NCBI GenBank assembly: GCA_027335545.1
Contig: DAHWHV010000630.1
Coordinates: 1-7,025 of the forward strand
DNA from: Clostridia bacterium
GTDB taxonomy: Bacteria; Bacillota_E; RBS10-35; JAJYVN01
Reading direction: 5' to 3'
DNA length: 7,025 bases
Both the position numbers and the translations under genes were made by a program. Below the pieces are notes generated by a model. It had not been told where the DNA came from. It worked only from the letters and a program-made list of their open reading frames with translations, and did no database searches. Below are positions 1 through 5,429 of this stretch, piece by piece (the stretch's first letter is position 1; each line of letters starts with the position of its first letter).

Positions 1-3
1 CCC

Positions 4-12
4 GGGAGGTGG
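4..12 (+). promoter_or_regulatory. Strong Shine-Dalgarno site for the sulfatase gene
   Basis: GGGAGGTGG lies 7 nt (counted from its GGAGG core) upstream of the GTG at 17 and fixes that codon as the start. The longer string GGAGGTGGTCC (5-15) matches the complement of the usual 16S rRNA 3' tail at all but one position. The same 11-mer recurs before the oxidoreductase start near 1714. Confidence 0.8.
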
Positions 13-16
13 TCCC

Positions 17-1306
17 GTGCCGGCGCGCCCGACCCCGCCGCCCGACCAGCCCAACGTCCTGATGGTCATCTGCCACGACCTGGGGCGGCACCTGCCCTGT
101 TACGGGGTCTCCGGGCTGGAGACGCCGAACATCGACCGCCTGGCGGCCGAAGGCGTGACCCTCACCAACTACCTTGCCGCCGCCCCGCTGTGCAGCCCCA
201 GCCGTGGCGCCATGTTCACCGGCTGCTACCCGCACACCAACGGCCTGATGGGCCTGGTCAACCGCGGCTGGGACATGCCCGATCGGACGCCCACCCTGCC
301 GCAGTTGCTGCGCGAGGCGGGCTACCTCAGCTTCCTGTTCGGCTTTCACCACGAGAAGAAGGACCCGCGCCGGATGGGGTATGATCGCGTGCCGCAGTTG
401 CGGGGGCCGCATCATGCGGCCAACGTCCTGCCGAGCGTCGCCGAGTTCCTGCACGGTGCCCGCGAGGCGACGCGCGGCGCCCCCTTCCTGGCGGTGGCGG
501 GACTCAGTGAGGTGCACCGCCCCTTCAAGCAGGAGCGTTACACGCCAGCCGCAGCCGCGAGCGTCTCCGTTCCGGGGTTCCTGCCCGATCACCCCGGCGT
601 GCGCGAGGACCTGGCGGACCTGGCCGGGTTGGTGGCGGCGGTGGACCTGCACCTGGGCACGGTCCTGGACGCCCTGGCGGACACCGGACTGGACCGGACG
701 ACGCTGGTGGTGTTGACCACCGACCACGGCATCGCCTTCCCGCGGGCCAAGTCGACGCTCTACGACGCCGGTCTCGGCATCGCCCTGCTGGCGCGCTGGC
801 CCGAAGTGCTGCCCCGCGGGGTCCGCCTGGATGCGCTGTTGTCGAACGTGGACCTCCTGCCGACCCTCCTGCAGGGGGCGGGGTGCGAGCCGCCGGCCAG
901 CGTGCAGGGGCGATCCTTCTGGCCCCTGCTGCTGGGGCGGGCCGGGGCCGGGCGGGAGGAGGTCTTCGCGGAGAAGACCTACCACGACGCGTACGACCCC
1001 AAGCGGGCCGTGCGCACCGCCCGCTGGAAGTTTATCAGGAACTTCGAACCCGGTCCGGAACTGGTGCTGCCCGCGGACATCGCCGCCAGCCCTTCCGCCG
1101 CGGCCGTGGCCGCCGCGGCGGCCACGCCGCGCCCGGAGGAAGAGCTGTACGACCTGCAGGCCGACCCCTTCGAGCACGAGAACCTGGCGGCGGATCTCGC
1201 CCACGGCGCGATCCGCGCCGAGTTGCGGGGGCGGCTGCTCCGTTGGATGGAGGAGACCGGAGATCCCCTGCTCCGGGGCCCGATCCCCGATGCGCCGCGG
1301 GCGTAG
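17..1306 (+). CDS. Sulfatase, N-sulfoglucosamine sulfohydrolase-like (type I, Cys-type)
   Basis: A 429-residue alkaline-phosphatase-superfamily sulfatase that should hydrolyse a sulfate ester or sulfamate. The signature CSPSR at residues 59-63 puts Cys59 as the residue converted to formylglycine, so a separate maturase (FGE or anSME) is needed. Other active-site candidates are Asp21 in CHDLGR, His167 in EVHRPF, Asp236-His237 in TTDHG and Lys245. His in place of the first Asp of the usual DD pair, the HTNG-GL-NRG stretch after the signature, and AVRTARWKFIRNF near 331-343 all resemble the SGSH-like group. ELYDLQADPFEHENLA (376-391) is the usual sulfatase C-terminal motif. No signal peptide or membrane segment is visible, so it probably acts in the cytoplasm on imported sulfated sugars or small molecules; the substrate cannot be read from sequence. 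An Ala-rich stretch (about 356-370) looks like a low-complexity insertion. The GTG start is supported by a strong SD. A hairpin follows the stop, so the gene probably ends its transcript. Confidence 0.93.
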   Translation: MPARPTPPPDQPNVLMVICHDLGRHLPCYGVSGLETPNIDRLAAEGVTLTNYLAAAPLCSPSRGAMFTGCYPHTNGLMGLVNRGWDMPDRTPTLPQLLREAGYLSFLFGFHHEKKDPRRMGYDRVPQLRGPHHAANVLPSVAEFLHGAREATRGAPFLAVAGLSEVHRPFKQERYTPAAAASVSVPGFLPDHPGVREDLADLAGLVAAVDLHLGTVLDALADTGLDRTTLVVLTTDHGIAFPRAKSTLYDAGLGIALLARWPEVLPRGVRLDALLSNVDLLPTLLQGAGCEPPASVQGRSFWPLLLGRAGAGREEVFAEKTYHDAYDPKRAVRTARWKFIRNFEPGPELVLPADIAASPSAAAVAAAAATPRPEEELYDLQADPFEHENLAADLAHGAIRAELRGRLLRWMEETGDPLLRGPIPDAPRA

Positions 1307-1309
1307 GTA

Positions 1310-1339
1310 GGCGGGACCAAGGCGGTCCTTGGTCCCGCC
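1310..1339 (+). terminator. Hairpin terminator after the sulfatase
   Basis: A perfect 13-bp stem (GGCGGGACCAAGG, 1310-1322, with CCTTGGTCCCGCC, 1327-1339) closes a CGGT loop, starting 3 nt after the TAG stop. There is no T-run after it, which is common for terminator hairpins of very high-GC genomes. Position and perfection argue for a transcription end or 3' stabiliser. Confidence 0.75.
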
Positions 1340-1713
1340 CAGTGCCGGCTCCCTCTCCCCGCGGTCGGACGCCCGGCCGCGGCGGTCTCCGGGGCCGGTG
1401 GTCACAACCACCCCCGGCTCGGGTGTCCCGCCTCACGGCTGCCCGGTCCGTGCGGTCTCCCGGGGCGTTGGCCGCGCCCCAACCGGGGCGGCGAGCCACA
1501 CTGGGGCCTCTGCCCCCATCCGGGCCCGACCCCCGGGAATGCCCCGGCCGGGTCCGGGTGCAGGGCCCGCCCTGGCCCCTCGGTTGGCCCCGGACCTGCG
1601 CCGGGCTCTTGGGCCGCCCGGAAACCGCCCCCGACCCACGGCTCTCCGGTGTACCCCTACCCGGTGGCCGTCGCCCCGTGACGCGACGCCGAGCGAGCCG
1701 GAGGTGGTCCGCC
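1340..1713 (+). other. Non-coding leader region upstream of the oxidoreductase, no credible gene
   Basis: About 370 nt in which the open frames give only Pro/Arg/Gly/Ala-rich translations without motifs, so I call no gene. It contains many short inverted repeats, for example GGTGGT-CACA-ACCACC at 1397-1412. In order it carries strings like conserved parts of a cobalamin riboswitch: GCCGGTG 1394-1400, TCCCGCC 1426-1432, GCCACACTGG 1495-1504, CCGGGAATGC 1533-1542 and CCGGACCTGC 1590-1599. The invariant B12 box and the GGGAA before GCCGGTG are absent, so this is not annotated as a riboswitch. The end of the stretch (1700-1713) is the SD and spacer for the next gene. I see no convincing -35/-10 pair. 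Confidence 0.6.
1700..1710 (+). promoter_or_regulatory. Extended Shine-Dalgarno site that sets a TTG start
   Basis: GGAGGTGGTCC ends 3 nt before the TTG at 1714; its GGAGG core is 9 nt away. It favours TTG 1714 over the in-frame GTG at 1678 and over TTG 1861, neither of which has a comparable site. It is identical to the 11 nt at 5-15 before the sulfatase. Confidence 0.75.
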
Positions 1714-3213
1714 TTGCCCCCCTCCCCAGCGGGAGCCGACGCGCTTGCAGCCGACCGGAAGGCCGGGGCGGCGCACGCCGCCGCCCCGGCCTTCCCCCGC
1801 CTCCCGGCCTTTCGCTCGCCGGGTGAACTGCTGGGGCACGCGCGCCGGATCGGCGCCACGTTGCCGGCGCTGGACCCCTTTGACCCCGAGCCGCTGCGCC
1901 GGCCGGTGACGGTCCTGGGGCGGTCCCTGGCCAACCGCTTCTGCCTTCAGCCCATGGAGGGGTGGGATGGGGGCGCCGACGGCACACCCTCCGAACTCAC
2001 CGAGCGCCGCTGGCGCCGCTTCGGGGGGAGCGGCGCCGGCCTGGTCTGGGGCGGGGAGGCGGTCGCCGTACGGCCCGATGGTCGCGCCAACCCCAACCAG
2101 CTCTGCCTCACGGCCCGGACCCAGGGGGGCATCGCGCGCCTGCTGGCGACGCTGCGGCGCGCCTGCACCGAGGCCGGGTCGGCGCAGCCGCTGGTGGGGC
2201 TGCAGTTGACCCATTCGGGCCGCTTCTGCCGACCCCACGTCCAGGACCGCCTGGAGCCGCGCATCGCCTACCACCACCCCCTGCTGGACCGGCGGGTCGG
2301 TATCGACCCCGGCGACGGGTCGGCGGTGCTCTCGGACGGGGAACTCGACGCCCTCCAGGGCGACTTCGCCGTCGCCGCCCGGCGGGCCGCCGAGTGCGGC
2401 TTCGAGTTCGTGGACATCAAGCACTGCCACGGCTATCTGCTCCACGAGCTGTTGAGTGCCCGCAGCCGTCCGGGGCGCTATGGCGGCGACTTCGCCGGCC
2501 GGACCCGCTTCCTGCGCGGGGTGGTGGCGGCGGTGCGGCGCGAGGTTCCCGGCCTCGGCCTAGGGGTGCGCCTCTCGGCGTTCGACCTGCTGCCGTTCCG
2601 CGCGGGCCCCGGCGGGGTCGGCGAGCCCGAGCCGTGGGAGGGCCCCTATCCCTTCGCCTTCGGTGTGGACGGCGCGTGCCCGACCCGGCCGGACCTCGGA
2701 GAGACGCACCTGCTGCTGGGCCTCCTGCGGGAGCTCGGGGTCGCCCTGGTCAACCTCACGGCCGGCAGTCCCTACTACAACCCGCACATCCAGCGTCCGG
2801 CGCAGTACCCGCCCTCGGACGGCTACCTGCCGCCGGAGGACCCACTCCTCGGCGTCTCCCGCCTGTTGGCGGCCGCGCGCGACCTGCGGGCCTCGGCGGG
2901 GGGACTGCTGGTGGTCGGCAGCGGCTACTCGTACCTGCAGGAATTCCTGCCGCCCGTGGCCGCCGGGGCGGTGGCGGCGGGGTGGACGGATTGCGTCGGT
3001 CTCGGCCGGCTGACCCTGTCCTACCCGGACTTCGCCGCGACGCTCCTGGGCGGGGGCGCGGTGGAGCGGCGCCGCCTCTGCAGGACCTTCAGCGATTGCA
3101 CGACGGGCCCGCGGCGCGGGCTGGTCAGCGGGTGCTACCCCCTGGACGAGCACTATCGGGCCTCCGAGGGCTGGGTGCGCCTGCAGGCCTGGAAGAAGGG
3201 CGCGGGGCGTTGA
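1714..3213 (+). CDS. Old Yellow Enzyme-family NADH:flavin oxidoreductase
   Basis: A 499-residue FMN-dependent TIM-barrel oxidoreductase, probably cytoplasmic, expected to reduce an activated C=C bond or related substrate with NAD(P)H. Visible landmarks are NRFCLQPMEG (74-83) at the first barrel strand, GRANPNQL (123-130), LQLTHSGR (163-170), DIKHCHGYLLHELLS (234-248) with the His-X-His pair (237/239) expected to hold substrate or flavin, RYGG (255-258), VVGSGYSYLQEF (400-411) in the FMN phosphate-binding region, and VGLGRLTLSYPDF (428-440). The tail has Cys456, Cys462 and Cys474 in LCRTFSDCTTG and VSGCYPLD. This is not the Fe-S cluster spacing of the 2,4-dienoyl-CoA reductase branch, and no C-terminal NAD(P)H-binding domain is present. 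About 33 N-terminal residues are low-complexity Ala/Pro-rich and contain the hairpin at 1757-1795. The closest families I recall are uncharacterised OYE-like proteins with the PMEG-D motif; the substrate is unknown. TTG start chosen on the SD at 1700. Confidence 0.9.
   Translation: MPPSPAGADALAADRKAGAAHAAAPAFPRLPAFRSPGELLGHARRIGATLPALDPFDPEPLRRPVTVLGRSLANRFCLQPMEGWDGGADGTPSELTERRWRRFGGSGAGLVWGGEAVAVRPDGRANPNQLCLTARTQGGIARLLATLRRACTEAGSAQPLVGLQLTHSGRFCRPHVQDRLEPRIAYHHPLLDRRVGIDPGDGSAVLSDGELDALQGDFAVAARRAAECGFEFVDIKHCHGYLLHELLSARSRPGRYGGDFAGRTRFLRGVVAAVRREVPGLGLGVRLSAFDLLPFRAGPGGVGEPEPWEGPYPFAFGVDGACPTRPDLGETHLLLGLLRELGVALVNLTAGSPYYNPHIQRPAQYPPSDGYLPPEDPLLGVSRLLAAARDLRASAGGLLVVGSGYSYLQEFLPPVAAGAVAAGWTDCVGLGRLTLSYPDFAATLLGGGAVERRRLCRTFSDCTTGPRRGLVSGCYPLDEHYRASEGWVRLQAWKKGAGR
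1757..1795 (+). repeat. Perfect 17-bp inverted repeat inside the oxidoreductase 5' coding region
   Basis: GGAAGGCCGGGGCGGCG (1757-1773) and its exact complement (1779-1795) flank a CACGC loop. It starts 43 nt after the TTG start and resembles the gene-end hairpins in this window. No start codon lies in frame between 1714 and the conserved part of the protein, so it is most likely translated. It might act as an attenuator or an mRNA-structure element, or be a former intergenic repeat. Confidence 0.85.
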
Positions 3214-3304
3214 GCCCGCCCCGGGACGGCGGCGGAGCGGAGGGCCGGGCCGGGGCACCGGCACCCGACCCCGAAAAACGGGGCTCCTGCGCCGAATTCC
3301 CTGC

Positions 3305-3331
3305 GGGCGCCGTGCGGCGAACGCGGCGCCC
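3305..3331 (+). repeat. 10-bp hairpin between the oxidoreductase and Mur ligase genes
   Basis: GGGCGCCGTG (3305-3314) pairs with CGCGGCGCCC (3322-3331), including one G-U pair, around a 7-nt loop. It lies about 90 nt after the oxidoreductase stop and just before ATACCCTC. It could be a weak terminator for the gene before or a structured operator for the gene after; no T-run follows. Confidence 0.45.
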
Positions 3332-3500
3332 CGGGGGCGCATACCCTCTGGGACCAGTGAGACAACCAGTCGGTGGGCGCCGGTCCGCATCGATGGGATG
3401 GCCGCGGAGAACCTGTCATGCAGAAGTCATGGTCGCCACCCACACTTCGCTTGGAGCCGTCGCGCCTGGCAGCGTGGGCCGCGGCCGGGCTTCCCGGGCA

Positions 3501-3509
3501 GGGAGGGAG
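3501..3509 (+). promoter_or_regulatory. Shine-Dalgarno site that sets the Mur ligase start
   Basis: GGGAGGGAG sits just before GTG 3514; the GGAGG core (3502-3506) is 7 nt from it. The start is chosen on this site and because Mur domain 1 begins soon after it. ATG 3418 has only a weak GGAGA upstream. Confidence 0.75.
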
Positions 3510-3513
3510 CAGT

Positions 3514-5052
3514 GTGCCAAGCGGCCAACCCGCCGCTACGGATGCGTCTATCCCTTGGGCGGACCTCCTGGATGCCGTCGAGCGCCGGGAGTGGCGGGGC
3601 CGCCGCCTGGCGGGCATCACCGACGACTCCCGGGCGGTGCGGGCCGGGGGGATCTTCGTGGCCTGCCCCGGCCGGTCTCGGGACGGCCACGACTTCGCGG
3701 CGGAGGCCCGGGCGCGGGGTGCCGCCCTCGTGGTCTCCGAACGCCCGGCCGGGGGAGCCGGTCCGACCTGTTTGGTGGCGGATAGCCGCGTGGCCATCTC
3801 GGCGCTGGCCGACGCCTGGCACGGGCACCCGGCCCGCCGACTGCGGGTGGTGGGGGTCACGGGGACCAACGGCAAGACGACCACCACCTGGCTGCTGGCC
3901 TCCATCCTGGGCGCGGCGGGTCAACCGGCCTGCGTGATCGGCAACCTCGGGGTCTGGCTGCAGGGGGAGCGATGGGTACGCCCGCCCTGGACCACGCCGC
4001 CGCCGATGGAACTCCACGGCATCCTGGCGGCGGCGGAGGCCCGTGGGGCCACCGCGGTCTCCATGGAGGTCTCCGCGCAGGCGCTCAGCCAACACCGCGT
4101 GGACCACTGCTGCTTCGCCGCCGGCGCCGTGACCAACCTCTCCCGGGAGCATGGGGAGTACTTCGCCACCGCCGCGGAGTATCGCCAGGCGAAGCTGCGC
4201 CTGCTGCGCCTGGTCGAGGCGGGCCCCCACCCGGCGGGGGTGGCGCTGTTCGCCGGCCTACCCGGTCTGGGGGAGTTCCGGCGATCCTGCCGGACGCCGC
4301 AGGTGCTGTTCGGGCCGCATGGAGACATCGAGGTGCTGCAGGTCCACCCCCGGGGCCTGGAGGGTACCGACGTGATCCTGCGACTGACGGCGGGCGGCGG
4401 GCGCATGTACCCGATCCGCTTCCCCCTCCCCGGCGCGCACAACCTCGAGAACATGCTGGCGGCCGCCGCCCTGGCCGCCTTGCTCGGCGTGCCGGGCGAG
4501 CAGATCGCGGCCGGTCTGGCCCAGGCCCGCGGCGTCCCGGGGCGCTTGCAGCACGTGCAGGCCCACCCCTACCGCGTGTTGGTGGACTACGCCTACAACC
4601 CGGCCGGCCTGCGTGCCCTCCTGGGCCTGTTGCGGCGCGAGACCCCCGGCAGCTTGGTGTTGGTCATGGGGGCGCGCGGCCAGAGGGACGGTCCCAAGCG
4701 CGTCCTGATGGGGGCCGTCGCGGCGGCGTTCTGCGACCGCATCGTGCTGACCTCGGACCGGCCGGACGGCGAGGATCCGGCCGAGGCGGCTGGCGGGATG
4801 CGGGCCGCCGTCGCGGACGTGGGGGTCCCGGTGGCCTTCGTGGCCGACCGCTTTCGGGCCATGGAGGCAGCCCTGGGTGGTGTGCGGCCCGGGGACTGCG
4901 TGGTCGCCGTGGGGAAGGGCGAGGAAGCCTGGGGGGCGGACGACTCCGGCCTGCCCGGGAACTGGGACGATGTCACGGCCCTGGAGCGCATCCTGCAGGC
5001 CCTTGGCCCGAGCCGCCAGCGCCGCCACTCGCCGGCCGGCGCCCGCGGCTGA
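3514..5052 (+). CDS. MurE-like Mur ligase family protein with altered acceptor-site loop
   Basis: A 512-residue cytoplasmic ATP-dependent Mur ligase, close to the usual MurE length, with three domains. Domain 1: GITDDSRAVRAGGIFVACPG (34-53) and DGHDF (57-61), the UDP-sugar-binding type of MurE. Central domain: P-loop GVTGTNGKTTTT (114-125), TTP (160-162), MEVSAQA (184-190), His213, Lys227 in the position of the carbamoylated Lys, and GAHNLEN (307-313). C-terminal domain: VPGR (341-344) and DYAYNP (358-363). MurE adds the third amino acid to UDP-MurNAc-L-Ala-D-Glu. Here the diaminopimelate-recognition motif DNPR reads DRPD (415-418), GKGHE reads GKGEE (467-471), and DYAHTP reads DYAYNP, nearer to the DYAHNP of cyanophycin-synthetase-type ligases. 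Catalysis looks intact but the acceptor amino acid may differ from that of standard MurE. It stands alone, not in a cell-wall gene cluster. It may be the only MurE of a lineage with unusual peptidoglycan, or a paralogue with another substrate; I therefore withhold a gene symbol. Confidence 0.88.
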   Translation: MPSGQPAATDASIPWADLLDAVERREWRGRRLAGITDDSRAVRAGGIFVACPGRSRDGHDFAAEARARGAALVVSERPAGGAGPTCLVADSRVAISALADAWHGHPARRLRVVGVTGTNGKTTTTWLLASILGAAGQPACVIGNLGVWLQGERWVRPPWTTPPPMELHGILAAAEARGATAVSMEVSAQALSQHRVDHCCFAAGAVTNLSREHGEYFATAAEYRQAKLRLLRLVEAGPHPAGVALFAGLPGLGEFRRSCRTPQVLFGPHGDIEVLQVHPRGLEGTDVILRLTAGGGRMYPIRFPLPGAHNLENMLAAAALAALLGVPGEQIAAGLAQARGVPGRLQHVQAHPYRVLVDYAYNPAGLRALLGLLRRETPGSLVLVMGARGQRDGPKRVLMGAVAAAFCDRIVLTSDRPDGEDPAEAAGGMRAAVADVGVPVAFVADRFRAMEAALGGVRPGDCVVAVGKGEEAWGADDSGLPGNWDDVTALERILQALGPSRQRRHSPAGARG

Positions 5053-5053
5053 T

Positions 5054-5076
5054 CGCGCGCCACCCCGCGGCGCGCG
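5054..5076 (+). terminator. Candidate hairpin terminator after the Mur ligase
   Basis: CGCGCGCC (5054-5061) pairs with GGCGCGCG (5069-5076) around a 7-nt loop, starting 1 nt after the TGA stop. An alternative pairing, GCGCCACC (5057-5064) with GGTGGCGC (5088-5095), overlaps it, so the two structures exclude each other. No T-run follows. Confidence 0.5.
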
Positions 5077-5245
5077 GTGCGCCCAGCGGTGGCGCCTCCC
5101 CGCCGGACGCAGAGGCGAGCCGAAGCACGCCAAGGCACGCGGGGCCGAGCCGCTCGCACGCGGGCACGCCTTCGCGCGAGCGGGGGGGCGCGGGCCTCCG
5201 GTCGTCCCTCGCTCCATCCGGGTGCGCCCCGCGCCCCGCGGCCCA

Positions 5246-5272
5246 CCCCGCTCCGCACAGCCCCGCTCCGCA
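5246..5272 (+). repeat. Pair of 12-bp direct repeats upstream of the antiporter gene
   Basis: CCCCGCTCCGCA occurs at 5246-5257 and again at 5261-5272, exact, with a 15-bp period. Both lie about 160-185 nt upstream of the antiporter start. They could be tandem protein-binding half-sites or a simple duplication. Confidence 0.7.
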
Positions 5273-5385
5273 GGGCCAGACACACCGGATCGTTCCCCGG
5301 GGCCGCGAATACCCTCAGGATGCACGCGGGCCGCGGACGCACGGCGCGCGGCGCCAACCGCCGACGGCGCCGTGTGGGGACGCTG

Positions 5386-5391
5386 TATGCT
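5386..5391 (+). promoter_or_regulatory. Possible -10 box of the antiporter promoter
   Basis: TATGCT matches the TATAAT consensus at four of six positions and would place a transcript start near 5398, just upstream of the SD at 5416. The -35 region (around 5361-5368) has only a weak GAC match, so the call is tentative. Confidence 0.25.
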
Positions 5392-5415
5392 CAGGTTCCC
5401 CACCCGCTGGCGGTC

Positions 5416-5423
5416 GAGGAGGT
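5416..5423 (+). promoter_or_regulatory. Strong Shine-Dalgarno site for the antiporter gene
   Basis: GAGGAGGT lies 7 nt (from AGGAGG) upstream of GTG 5430 and decides this start. The first membrane segment begins within ten residues of it. Confidence 0.8.
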
Positions 5424-5429
5424 CGGGCG

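Larger units (their letters stand above)
3214..3513 (+). other. Intergenic region between the oxidoreductase and Mur ligase genes
   Basis: About 300 nt. It holds a short CCCCG-AAAAA-CGGGG hairpin (3269-3283), a 10-bp hairpin (3305-3331), a near-perfect palindrome GCGCCCC-G-GGGGCGC (3326-3340) followed directly by ATACCCTC (3341-3348), and two ACCAGT copies 12 nt apart (3353-3358, 3365-3370). The frame of the ligase stays open back to GTG 3373, with ATG 3418 also possible, but the translation before 3514 is not Mur-like. I read this stretch as 3' end of one unit plus promoter and leader of the next, without a clear -35 box. Confidence 0.55.
5077..5415 (+). other. Spacer before the antiporter gene: repeats and possible promoter, no credible gene
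   Basis: About 340 nt whose open frames give Arg/Ala/Pro-rich translations without motifs. It contains four GCACGC hexamers (5125, 5135, 5156, 5164) and one more at 5322, an 8-bp stem CCGCTCGC/GCGAGCGG (5150-5157 with 5176-5183), a 12-bp direct repeat (5246-5257, 5261-5272), and CCCCGGGG followed by ATACCCTC (5295-5316), like the sequence upstream of the ligase gene. TATGCT (5386-5391), 24 nt before the SD, could be a -10 box, but no good -35 box is seen. Confidence 0.55.

Noticed and set aside
1394..1599. Annotating a cobalamin riboswitch as a feature
   Set aside because: The B12 box and the GGGAA element are missing, so it is kept only as a finding to test.
883..1713. Open frame continuing upstream of the oxidoreductase, overlapping the sulfatase
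   Set aside because: The translation is Arg/Gly/Ala/Pro-rich without motifs and partly out of frame over a clear sulfatase gene. A strong SD and TTG at 1714 explain the real start.
1329..1826. Open frame through the non-coding leader
   Set aside because: Low-complexity Pro/Arg/Ala translation, no recognisable domain, and it overlaps the oxidoreductase start in another frame; long open frames arise by chance at this GC content.
3373..3513. Upstream starts for the Mur ligase (GTG 3373, ATG 3418)
   Set aside because: No good SD at either, and the extra residues do not resemble Mur domain 1; GTG 3514 has an optimal SD.
1962..3785. Long alternative frame across the oxidoreductase and the ligase start
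   Set aside because: Arg/Gly/Pro-rich translation with no motif, while the overlapping frame shows complete OYE family motifs.
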